Source of the DNA: Carboxylicivirga marina
GTDB taxonomy: Bacteria; Bacteroidota; Bacteroidia; Bacteroidales; Marinilabiliaceae
NCBI RefSeq assembly: GCF_016612505.1
Contig: NZ_JAENRR010000012.1
Span: forward strand, 55,763-119,762
Length of the DNA: 64,000 nt
Reading direction: 5' to 3'
This document shows, one piece after another, positions 12,035 to 19,640 of this stretch. The notes under the pieces are model-generated. The model saw only the letters and a list, made by a program, of their open reading frames with translations. It was not told the origin of the DNA and searched no databases. Each line of letters opens with the position of its first letter. Position 1 is the stretch's first letter. The position numbers were made by a program, and so were the translations under genes.

Positions 12035-12739
12035 ATGAAAATGGAGAATATAACAATTTGTGCATGTCGATCACGCTCTTTTATGGTAGCCTCAGATACT
12101 GCTGATATAGTTGCTGCACTGCGAAACGATGGGCATAATGTTGCTATTGTCGATGATTTATGTCGATTGGTTGCTGATGAACCTGAAGAAGTAAAACAAC
12201 TTGCGCAAGGTACCATCATTGCCTGTCATCAACGAGTGGTGCAATCACACATGGATTTGCTGGGGATAAAACCTGGCACTATCATCGAGGCACGTAAAAA
12301 AGATACAAAGGAAGTATTAGCATCTTTTAATATATCAGACAATTCAACTGAACATCGACCAGAAGATATTTTGAAAGAGATAGAAGCACTGCCAGTATAC
12401 GATAGTAAGGATGCCTGGTATCCTGTTATTGATAAAAGCAAATGTACCGAATGTGCCAAGTGCTTCGATTTTTGCCTCTTTGGCGTTTATACAGTCGAGA
12501 ATAAAAAGGTAAAAGTTACTCAACCAAATAATTGTAAAAACAATTGTCCGGCTTGTGCCAGGATGTGTCCGGGAAAAGCCATTGTCTTCCCTAAGTATGA
12601 TAAATCGCCTATAAATGGTGGTACAGAGATTGAGGAAGTTTTTACAGAAGACGACATGGAGGAGATGTATCAAAAACGCCTACAGTATCGTTTGCAACAA
12701 AATCGCAGTCGTTTTTCAATGCTAAAAAAAGATAAGTAA
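12035..12739 (+). CDS. Cytoplasmic ferredoxin-like 4Fe-4S protein with novel N-terminal domain
   Basis: About 234 residues if started at the ATG at 12035; a TTG at 12020 and an ATG at 12041 are alternatives. No signal peptide. Residues ~1-110 form an alpha/beta domain starting ITICACRSRSFM that I cannot assign; the Cys-x-Cys and Rossmann-like pattern recall parts of heterodisulfide-reductase-type proteins only loosely. From residue 137 there are two Fe-S motifs, C-x2-C-x2-C-x3-C (CTECAKCFDFC) and C-x3-C-x2-C-x3-CP (CKNNCPACARMCP), together able to hold two [4Fe-4S] clusters. It overlaps the radical SAM gene by one base (TAATG), so the two are translationally coupled; it may be that enzyme's electron donor. 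That role is inference. Confidence 0.78.
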   Translation: MKMENITICACRSRSFMVASDTADIVAALRNDGHNVAIVDDLCRLVADEPEEVKQLAQGTIIACHQRVVQSHMDLLGIKPGTIIEARKKDTKEVLASFNISDNSTEHRPEDILKEIEALPVYDSKDAWYPVIDKSKCTECAKCFDFCLFGVYTVENKKVKVTQPNNCKNNCPACARMCPGKAIVFPKYDKSPINGGTEIEEVFTEDDMEEMYQKRLQYRLQQNRSRFSMLKKDK

Positions 12740-13956
12740 TGACTATCAAGGAATACATTACTAATATAAGAACAGCATTAAGGGTACCATTGGAGTGCTC
12801 ACCTCGCCTGATATGGAAATTGATGTACAATTTCGCATGGAGAAACTTTATTAATATCAGACAATTTGAGAAGCGTCAGGCGCAAGGGAAACCTTTTTTT
12901 CCTGCTTTTATAATGATATCAGTGACCGAAAAATGCAATTTAAGTTGCAGTGGTTGCTGGGTAACAGCCAGGGGAACAAAATCATTAAGCTTACAACAAC
13001 TCGATGGCATTATCACTGAGAGTAAAAAGAAAGGTTCCTATTTCTTTGGGATACTTGGTGGTGAGCCTTTATTGTACAAAGGTTTATTCGATATTATTGA
13101 AAAACACGCAGATTGCTATTTCCAACTTTTTACCAATGGTATGCTAATAACAGAAGATGTAGCCATGCGCATGAAAAAGCTGGGTAACATCACACCGCTG
13201 ATTAGTATTGAAGGCTTGGAACAGGAGAGTGAAGAACGTAGGGGGAAAGATGATGTGTTTCATAAGACCATTGAAGGGCTTAAGGCTTGTAAAAAAGCAA
13301 AACTGTTTTTTGGGGCAGCAGCAAGTATTTGCAAGGGCAACTATAATGATTTAGTTAATAGAGAATATATTGAGCGATTGGCAAAAGAAGGTGTTCACTA
13401 TCTCTGGTATTACATATACCGGCCTGTTGGTGCAAATCCTAATCCTGCCAATGCCCTTGATGAAGATGAAATATTAGATTTACGGAAGTTCATTGTGGAG
13501 CAACGTAAATCGGCACCACTTATGGTTATTGATACTTATTGGGACGACGAGGGGAATGCTCTTTGTCCGGCTGCTACAGGCATGAGTCATCATATATCTC
13601 CTGGAGGAGCTGTGGAGTTTTGTCCGCCTTTGCAAATGGCGCGTGATTTTATCAATGAAGATGGTTCTAACTTAACGGACGTTTTTGAGAACTCACAATT
13701 CATGGCTGATTTAAGGGCGATGACGGCCGAAACCAGCCGAGGGTGTATTTTGCTCGAAAATCCTCAACAATTGGTCAGTTTTGTGGAGAAACATCAGGCG
13801 ATAGATTCTTCAACACGTCAAACAGTCTTACAGGAATTTAAAGATATGAGCCCAGTGGCCGGTCATGACCAAAAAGGGAAAGAAGTTCCGGAGGTGAACC
13901 CGCTTTATAAAGCAATGAAAAAGAAGTACTTTTTTGGATTTGGAGCTTATGGTTAA
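12739..13956 (+). CDS. Radical SAM enzyme
   Basis: A 405-residue radical S-adenosylmethionine protein. The cluster-binding motif C-x3-C-x2-C is at Cys66, Cys70 and Cys73 (EKCNLSCSGCW), followed by the SAM-contact region with GGEPLLY. C-terminal Cys residues (CPAATG, FCPP, GCILL) could hold an auxiliary cluster, SPASM-like but not canonical. The N-terminus (LIWKLMYNFAWRNFINIRQF) is amphipathic. The order of helix, then a PAFIMISVTEKCN-type entry, recalls HpnH, the radical SAM enzyme of hopanoid side-chain synthesis, but I cannot show orthology. It is coupled to the ferredoxin gene before it and overlaps the DUF116-prenyl synthase gene after it by 8 bases, so modification of an isoprenoid is a reasonable hypothesis. 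Peptide modification is the alternative, but no precursor peptide is seen. Confidence 0.88.
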   Translation: MTIKEYITNIRTALRVPLECSPRLIWKLMYNFAWRNFINIRQFEKRQAQGKPFFPAFIMISVTEKCNLSCSGCWVTARGTKSLSLQQLDGIITESKKKGSYFFGILGGEPLLYKGLFDIIEKHADCYFQLFTNGMLITEDVAMRMKKLGNITPLISIEGLEQESEERRGKDDVFHKTIEGLKACKKAKLFFGAAASICKGNYNDLVNREYIERLAKEGVHYLWYYIYRPVGANPNPANALDEDEILDLRKFIVEQRKSAPLMVIDTYWDDEGNALCPAATGMSHHISPGGAVEFCPPLQMARDFINEDGSNLTDVFENSQFMADLRAMTAETSRGCILLENPQQLVSFVEKHQAIDSSTRQTVLQEFKDMSPVAGHDQKGKEVPEVNPLYKAMKKKYFFGFGAYG

Positions 13957-15529
13957 AGATTCAAACGATATGGACATTACTCAAATTAAGTTTGAGGTAC
14001 CTGCAACGCTACAAGAACGCTTAGCACTAAGGGAAAGCATTCGTGAATATGTGAGTGAGCACAAGTTGGTTCCACCTGTTTCAATGGATTTGTTATCTGA
14101 TTTAACCAGTCAATTGATTCAAAAGCTTCAGCTGAAAAGTGGAATTAAGGGATGGCTAATGGTAGAAATAAACAATTGTGTTTGGAAAGATACCGTTGCT
14201 TCTGTGCCTTTCAATAAACGGATTCTCTTACTCCCAAAATGCTTGAGCAATACCAAAAGTTGTCAGGCTGAGGTTGATGATTTGGGCTTGCTCTGTAATA
14301 TGTGTAGTCAATGTAATATACCTGACTTGCAAACACGCGCCGAACAATTGGGTATGATGAGTTTGGTTGCTGAAGGCTTCACCTCTGTTGTTGGACTTGT
14401 TGAAAGCGGCGTTGTTGATGCCGTCATTGGGGTGAGCTGTCTTGATTCTTTAGAAAAGGCCTTTCCTTTGTTAATCAATAATGCTGTGCCCGGATTAGCG
14501 ATTCCGCTCAATGGAGATGGTTGTAAAAATACGTCTGTTGATGAATCATATGTCTATCAGATGTTGGAAATGAAGTCGGAGTCAGACGCTAACTTTCTGG
14601 ATTATGACTTCCTAAAAACCAAGATCAAAACCTGGTTTGAAAAAGAACAACTCAATAGTATCCTTTCATCACATACTGACCTGACCTCAAATATTGTCAG
14701 GCATTGGATGGGAGGAGATGGAAAACGTTGGCGCCCATACTTGTTAGCCGCTACTTATATGGCTGTGGCTGGTAAAAATGAATTACCTGAAAAAGTGCAT
14801 CAGGCGGCTGTTGCCATAGAATGTTTTCACAAGGCTTCACTGGTTCACGATGATATACAGGATGGAGATCTCCTTCGCTACGATAAAGAAACGGTTAATG
14901 CAACATATGGAGTACCAATAGCTATCAATGTTGGTGATATGTATTTGGGTGAGGGGTACCGATTATTGGCTATGTGCGAGCAGTCTAACCTGGTTAGGGT
15001 TGCATCAGATGCCCACATTGCTTTGTGTAAGGGGCAAGGCTTGGAATTTGAATGGTGCAATAGCCCTCAATCATTAAATATGGATGAGGTGTTGGACATA
15101 TTTCGACATAAAACAGTACCTGCTTTTGAAGTCTCTTTGTTGATTGGGGCAATGTGCTCCGGTGCTGACGAAGCTACGCTACAAATATTAAGCAATTATT
15201 CTAATGCCTTGGGTATTGCCTACCAGCTAAAAGATGATATTGCTGATTTTGACACCGATGAATTTCTTAGCCTCAGACCATCTGTAATACTGGCTGCTAT
15301 TTGTGAAGCTAATTCAGACAAGTCATTTATTAAAAAGCTTTTACATACCGATGATTTAAAACAGTTTTTACGATCAGGAAATAACGAACAAAAGCTCAAC
15401 TCTGCTATTAAACGGGTGGAGTCTATGGTTGATAAATATCACAGGGAAGCCCTGCTAGTTTTGAATGATATTAGTAATATAGAATTAAAAAGGTTGTTGT
15501 TCCGTGTTACCGGAAGGATTCTAAAATAA
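13949..15529 (+). CDS. DUF116 domain fused to polyprenyl diphosphate synthase
   Basis: The ATG at 13949, overlapping the radical SAM stop by 8 bases, gives 526 residues. Residues ~60-215 look like DUF116: RILLLPKCLS, then spaced Cys residues (CQAEVDDLGLLCNMCSQCNIP) and an IGVSCLDSLEKAFPLL segment, suggesting a metal or Fe-S site. Residues ~225-526 are an all-alpha trans-prenyltransferase: GGDGKRWRP, the first Asp-rich motif DDIQD at 301-305 and the second DDIAD at 429-433 are both intact. Residues just before the first motif are small (KASLVH), so a long-chain product is not excluded. The reaction should be stepwise condensation of isopentenyl diphosphate to a linear prenyl diphosphate. The fusion is unusual; DUF116 proteins are commonly seen near radical SAM enzymes, which fits here. 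Two terpene-cyclase-fold genes follow directly. Confidence 0.85.
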   Translation: MVKDSNDMDITQIKFEVPATLQERLALRESIREYVSEHKLVPPVSMDLLSDLTSQLIQKLQLKSGIKGWLMVEINNCVWKDTVASVPFNKRILLLPKCLSNTKSCQAEVDDLGLLCNMCSQCNIPDLQTRAEQLGMMSLVAEGFTSVVGLVESGVVDAVIGVSCLDSLEKAFPLLINNAVPGLAIPLNGDGCKNTSVDESYVYQMLEMKSESDANFLDYDFLKTKIKTWFEKEQLNSILSSHTDLTSNIVRHWMGGDGKRWRPYLLAATYMAVAGKNELPEKVHQAAVAIECFHKASLVHDDIQDGDLLRYDKETVNATYGVPIAINVGDMYLGEGYRLLAMCEQSNLVRVASDAHIALCKGQGLEFEWCNSPQSLNMDEVLDIFRHKTVPAFEVSLLIGAMCSGADEATLQILSNYSNALGIAYQLKDDIADFDTDEFLSLRPSVILAAICEANSDKSFIKKLLHTDDLKQFLRSGNNEQKLNSAIKRVESMVDKYHREALLVLNDISNIELKRLLFRVTGRILK

Positions 15530-15533
15530 ACTA

Positions 15534-16430
15534 ATGCACTCCATTTCAGCAAAAATATTAGAAACACTTAATAATGGTAAAAGGCAGCTTGGGGAAGACG
15601 CCTTGAATCACTTATCTGCATTTATTCAATCGCAATTGCTCGAAGATCAATCTTTCAAAGATAAGTCGGGGAAATCAGATATGTACTATACGGCCTTTGG
15701 CTGGATGTTGTGTTTTGTGCTCAATATTAAATTGAATACAAAAAAAATGGCTGAATACTTATCCGTATATAATGAAAATGAATTGGATTTAATTCATTAT
15801 GCGTCTTACAAACGTTGTCAGCTACTGCATTATCTCATGTCTAAGGGAAGCTTACTCACCTGGTTGAAGACTCATAGAAAACAGACTATCAAAACGCTTG
15901 AGTCATTCAGGAATGTACCTCATGACGATATTAATGCACCTTATACGCAGTATATCTGGTTGTCATTGTTAGAAGATACGGGTAACAAGCTCAATGATAG
16001 CGAGAATGTAAGTAATGCCCTTAAGGTATATCAACTTGACGAAGGAGGGTATATGAATGTTAAGGGAGGTAGTGCTGCAACAACAAATGCAAGTGCTGCC
16101 GCCTTATCTGTTCTCGGACAGATAACTAATTATCAATTCGACAAAAGCCTGGAGTTTGTTAAGAAACAACAACATGTTTCGGGAGGCTTTCTGGCAACAG
16201 GTTCATCACCAGTTCCTGATTTATTGTCCACAGCTACCGCTTTATTTGTGTTACAATGCTACCAGCAGTCTCCTAATTATGAGGCGCACGATTTTATTGA
16301 AGCGCATTGGTCAGAATCAGGTTGTTTTATTGCAACGCTTTTAGATGATGAAAGTGACGTAGAATATTGTTTTTATGGTTTGTTAGCTTTAGGTGCGGCC
16401 CAATCAAATAATTCAGATGCAAAACGATAA
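15534..16430 (+). CDS. Prenyltransferase/squalene-cyclase-fold (alpha-alpha barrel) protein, short
   Basis: A 298-residue protein with no signal peptide. The second half carries the internal repeats of the prenyltransferase-beta/squalene cyclase alpha-alpha barrel: YQLDEGGYMNVKGG, QQHVSGGFLATGSSPVPDLLSTATALFVL. No DxDD protonation motif is seen, and the length is half that of a squalene-hopene cyclase. It could be an inactive partner barrel for the larger cyclase downstream, a protein-prenyltransferase-like binding protein, or an enzyme with different chemistry. It starts 4 bp after the polyprenyl synthase stop and overlaps the next cyclase gene by 14 bp, so the three are tightly coupled. Confidence 0.75.
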   Translation: MHSISAKILETLNNGKRQLGEDALNHLSAFIQSQLLEDQSFKDKSGKSDMYYTAFGWMLCFVLNIKLNTKKMAEYLSVYNENELDLIHYASYKRCQLLHYLMSKGSLLTWLKTHRKQTIKTLESFRNVPHDDINAPYTQYIWLSLLEDTGNKLNDSENVSNALKVYQLDEGGYMNVKGGSAATTNASAAALSVLGQITNYQFDKSLEFVKKQQHVSGGFLATGSSPVPDLLSTATALFVLQCYQQSPNYEAHDFIEAHWSESGCFIATLLDDESDVEYCFYGLLALGAAQSNNSDAKR

Positions 16431-18138
16431 AGTAAATGAAACAATAGAGTATGTTAGCAGGGAGTTGATGAAAAGACGCCCGAAGAATGGTGACATATGG
16501 ACAGGCTTGTTATCGTCGAGTGCCATATCTACCTCTGTTGCTCTGTTTGCATTTTACATGTTTGATAAAAAATCTCATCAAGCGATTATTGAAAAAGCTG
16601 GTGAGTGGCTTAAGGGTACGATGCTGTCGGATGGTACATGGGGCGACACTATTGAGAGTCCATCCAATATGACGGCAACATTACTTAGTTATGCGGCTTT
16701 AAATGCTATTGGTCAGGCACCTGAAGAAACAAAAGACTATCTTAAGCAAAGATTTAATGGAATAAGGGACCAGCATATAATTACAGGTGTACTAAAATAC
16801 TATGGAAAGGATTTAACTTTTTCTGCTCCAATATTGGTTATGTGTGCACTTTCGGGGCTAATTACCTCATGGAAAAACATCCCCCAATTACCCTTTGAAG
16901 TATCTGTTTTTCCGCAAAAACTATTCAGGTTCTTTAAATTGCCTGTTGTCAGTTATGCTATACCCGCATTAATTGCTGTCGGTATTTTAAGATATAAAAA
17001 AGGTGGCAGGAACAAGTTGAGGGAAATATTTATCCCTGCCTCACTTAAAGTTCTTCAAAAGTTGCAACCTTCTAATGGTGGCTTTCTTGAAGCCGCCCCT
17101 CTAACAGGTTTTGTGACCATGTGTATGTGTGGCGCAGGCTATAGTAACCACGTTTCTGTTAAAAATGCTGTCAGCTTTCTCAGCGATACTGTTCGTGAGG
17201 ATGGCTCATGGCCTATCGACACCAACCTGGCGTCTTGGGTAACATCGCTTAGTGTTAAAGCCTTAGATGGTAATTTAGAAGATGGAGAACATATCTCTAA
17301 TTTGATTAAATCAAATGCTTTTAACTTTCAGCATCCTTTTACCGGTGCCAGGGAAGGTGGCTGGGGGTGGACGAATCTGCCTGGCTCTGTACCTGATGCC
17401 GATGATACAGCAGGCGCTTTAGTTGCCTTGCATAAATTAGATAAGGGAGTAGTGAGCAGCGAAGTAATCAAGGGTATTGAATGGTTATTACATTTACAAA
17501 ACTCTAACGGGGGAATACCGACGTTTTGCAAGGGCTGGGGTAAGTTACCTTTTGATAGGAGTAGTCCTGATATTACTGCTCATACATTATTTGCCCTTCA
17601 GTTATGGCGTGACAAGCTGTCTGATGAACTGCGAAAGAAGTGTAATGATAGGATGCTTCGAATGTTGAAATGGATGCAAATAGAACAAGCTGATAATGGA
17701 TGTTGGTATCCGCTTTGGTTTGGAGATCAAGATGCAGAAGATGAACGTGCTCCGGTGTATGGCACGGCCATTTCGGTAGAGTATCTGGCTGATATTGAGC
17801 ACCCCATAGCTAAAAACATGCTTGCAAAAGGTGTAGCATATCTCATAAGTACTCAAAATGAAGATGGTGGATGGGGAGGAGCTATTGGTCTTCCTTCAAA
17901 ATTGACTTTTACAGCAAGAGTACTAAGTGCGTTATCTGGTATTGGAAACATTGAACACACAATACTTAATAAGGCATTTGATTATATATTTATAAAGATT
18001 AAACAAAATGAGTTGTTAAAGCCTGAGCCAATAGGACTTTATTTCTCACGACTTTGGTACTCTGAAGAGATGTACAATATCACTTTTGTATTAACGGCTT
18101 TATCTCAATATAAAAAGAAGATTACCAACGGAAATTAG
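16417..18138 (+). CDS. Class II terpene cyclase-like protein (squalene-hopene cyclase family)
   Basis: The ATG at 16417 gives 573 residues; a GTG at 16393 is an alternative. The protein shows several QW-type repeats (QPSNGGFLEA, LQNSNGGIPTF, QADNGCWYPLWFGDQ, TQNEDGGWGGA) and, at residues 327-332, DADDTA, which matches the DxDDTA protonation motif of squalene-hopene cyclases. This predicts acid-initiated cyclisation of a polyprene, presumably the product of the coupled polyprenyl synthase; the substrate is inferred only from neighbours. A hydrophobic stretch near residues 130-200 may dip into the membrane, as in hopene cyclase. It is shorter than typical hopene cyclases (~630 residues), so a diterpene-like or non-hopanoid product is possible. 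No squalene synthase gene is in the window, which argues against simple hopanoid synthesis. Confidence 0.82.
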   Translation: MQNDKVNETIEYVSRELMKRRPKNGDIWTGLLSSSAISTSVALFAFYMFDKKSHQAIIEKAGEWLKGTMLSDGTWGDTIESPSNMTATLLSYAALNAIGQAPEETKDYLKQRFNGIRDQHIITGVLKYYGKDLTFSAPILVMCALSGLITSWKNIPQLPFEVSVFPQKLFRFFKLPVVSYAIPALIAVGILRYKKGGRNKLREIFIPASLKVLQKLQPSNGGFLEAAPLTGFVTMCMCGAGYSNHVSVKNAVSFLSDTVREDGSWPIDTNLASWVTSLSVKALDGNLEDGEHISNLIKSNAFNFQHPFTGAREGGWGWTNLPGSVPDADDTAGALVALHKLDKGVVSSEVIKGIEWLLHLQNSNGGIPTFCKGWGKLPFDRSSPDITAHTLFALQLWRDKLSDELRKKCNDRMLRMLKWMQIEQADNGCWYPLWFGDQDAEDERAPVYGTAISVEYLADIEHPIAKNMLAKGVAYLISTQNEDGGWGGAIGLPSKLTFTARVLSALSGIGNIEHTILNKAFDYIFIKIKQNELLKPEPIGLYFSRLWYSEEMYNITFVLTALSQYKKKITNGN

Positions 18139-18302
18139 AATAGTTAAAACCGTATTTTGTAACATTGGAAATAAGAAAATGATTAATAACTAGGTAACCG
18201 TTTAAAATAGTCTCAGGAGCATTAGTATAAATGAACAAATGATTATTAATACTCCAAAATGTTGAAGTATAAATTTTGAACAGTTACTAAAACCCAGATA
18301 AA

Positions 18303-19502
18303 ATGAAAAATGTACTAATCTTATGTTTGTTGATGGTTGCAGCTTTTATGAATGCTCAGGATAACATTCAATGGCGCGGAACCGACAGAACAGGTATTTA
18401 CAACGAAGAAGGCTTATTGAAACAATGGCCGGCTGAAGGGCCAGAATTATCATGGCATTATGATGGATTGGGTGATGGACATTCATCCGTTGCAATCGAT
18501 GATGATAAAATATACCTGACAGGAATGACAGATAGCATCGGTTACTTGTATGTGCTTGATATGTCAGGAAAATTATTGGATAAAGTTAAATATGGTGGCG
18601 AATGGTCTAAAAATTATGAAGGACCGCGAGGCACAGTTACCATTGATAGTGGTAAAATTTACATTATAAGCGGAATTGGAACTTTGTATTGTTTAAATCA
18701 AAAATCACTTGAGCTGGTCTGGAAAAAGGACCTGTTTAAGGAATACGATGGTAAGAATATTACATGGGGAATTAATGAAGCGCCTTTAATTGTTAAAGAT
18801 TTGGTGATTGCCACTCCTGGTGGTGAAAAACACAATTTAATTGCCTTAAACAAGAAAACAGGAAAGCTTGTTTGGAGCGCGGCTGGTGAAGGCGACTTGT
18901 CTGCTTATTGTTCGCCATTATACATTGAAGAACACAACATAATTGTGACCATGACAGCCAACCATATTATTGGTGTTGATGCGAAGTCGGGTGTTAAACT
19001 ATGGTCGGTAGAGCAGAAAAATCGCTGGTCTGTACATGCTAATACACCGGTGTACAGTGATGGTATGATACTTTGCACAAGTGGATATGGCAAAGGATCG
19101 GCCATGCTTAAGTTGTCTGGTGGAGGCAAGTTGGTTGAAGAAGTATGGTTCTCTGAATTATTGGATAACCGTATGGGTTCGATGGTTAAGATTGGTGATT
19201 ATGCCTATGGTTCAGGTGATAAAAATCGCTATTGGTTTTGTGTAGATTGGAAAACCGGTGAGATTAAATACCAGGAAAAAGGTTTAGCGATGGGCAATAT
19301 TATCTCCAATGATGGAATGCTATACATGTATACCGACCGCGGAGAAGTTATATTAGCTAAGGTAAATCCTGATAAACTAGATATTGTTAGTCGTTTTTCT
19401 GTTACAATGGGAACAGCTCAGCATTGGGCACACCCTGTTATCTACAATGGCGTATTGTTTGTCAGACATGGTGATACCTTAATGGCTTATAATATCAAGT
19501 AA
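18303..19502 (+). CDS. PQQ-like beta-propeller protein, exported (paralogue 2)
   Basis: A 399-residue protein with a signal peptide (residues ~1-18, ending MNAQ). It starts WRGTDRTGIYNEEGLLKQW and is clearly a paralogue of the protein at 10724-12001, with blade motifs IYIISGIGTLYCLN, LVWSAAGEG and GVDAKSGVKLWSVE and a matching end (HPVIYNGVLFVRHGDTLMAYNIK). Family knowledge gives a 7-8-bladed propeller for protein or ligand binding. A 164-bp spacer precedes it and a 138-bp spacer with a strong hairpin follows, so it may also have its own expression level. Two near-copies suggest a pair with related but distinct partners. Confidence 0.87.
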   Translation: MKNVLILCLLMVAAFMNAQDNIQWRGTDRTGIYNEEGLLKQWPAEGPELSWHYDGLGDGHSSVAIDDDKIYLTGMTDSIGYLYVLDMSGKLLDKVKYGGEWSKNYEGPRGTVTIDSGKIYIISGIGTLYCLNQKSLELVWKKDLFKEYDGKNITWGINEAPLIVKDLVIATPGGEKHNLIALNKKTGKLVWSAAGEGDLSAYCSPLYIEEHNIIVTMTANHIIGVDAKSGVKLWSVEQKNRWSVHANTPVYSDGMILCTSGYGKGSAMLKLSGGGKLVEEVWFSELLDNRMGSMVKIGDYAYGSGDKNRYWFCVDWKTGEIKYQEKGLAMGNIISNDGMLYMYTDRGEVILAKVNPDKLDIVSRFSVTMGTAQHWAHPVIYNGVLFVRHGDTLMAYNIK

Positions 19503-19525
19503 TTCAATAGTTGAGGTAAAATTAT

Positions 19526-19564
19526 CGAATACAATTGTATGGCTGATGCTCGCAATTGTATTCG
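19526..19564 (+). promoter_or_regulatory. Strong intercistronic hairpin
   Basis: A perfect 12-bp inverted repeat (CGAATACAATTG at 19526-19537, complement at 19553-19564) encloses a 15-nt loop. It lies 24 bp after one propeller gene and 77 bp before the next. No T-run follows, so it is more likely an RNA-stabilising or processing element, or a weak attenuator, than a full terminator. Confidence 0.6.
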
Positions 19565-19640
19565 GTTTGCTTCACAATATTCCAACGATAGGGCGAGCCG
19601 TATTTTAAATTGTGGTTTTCCGAAGAGAAGATAATTCAAG

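Noticed and set aside
15534..18138. Standard hopanoid gene cluster
   Set aside because: The cyclase has DxDDTA, but squalene synthase-type genes and other hpn genes are absent, the cyclase is short, and the partner genes are Fe-S and propeller proteins.
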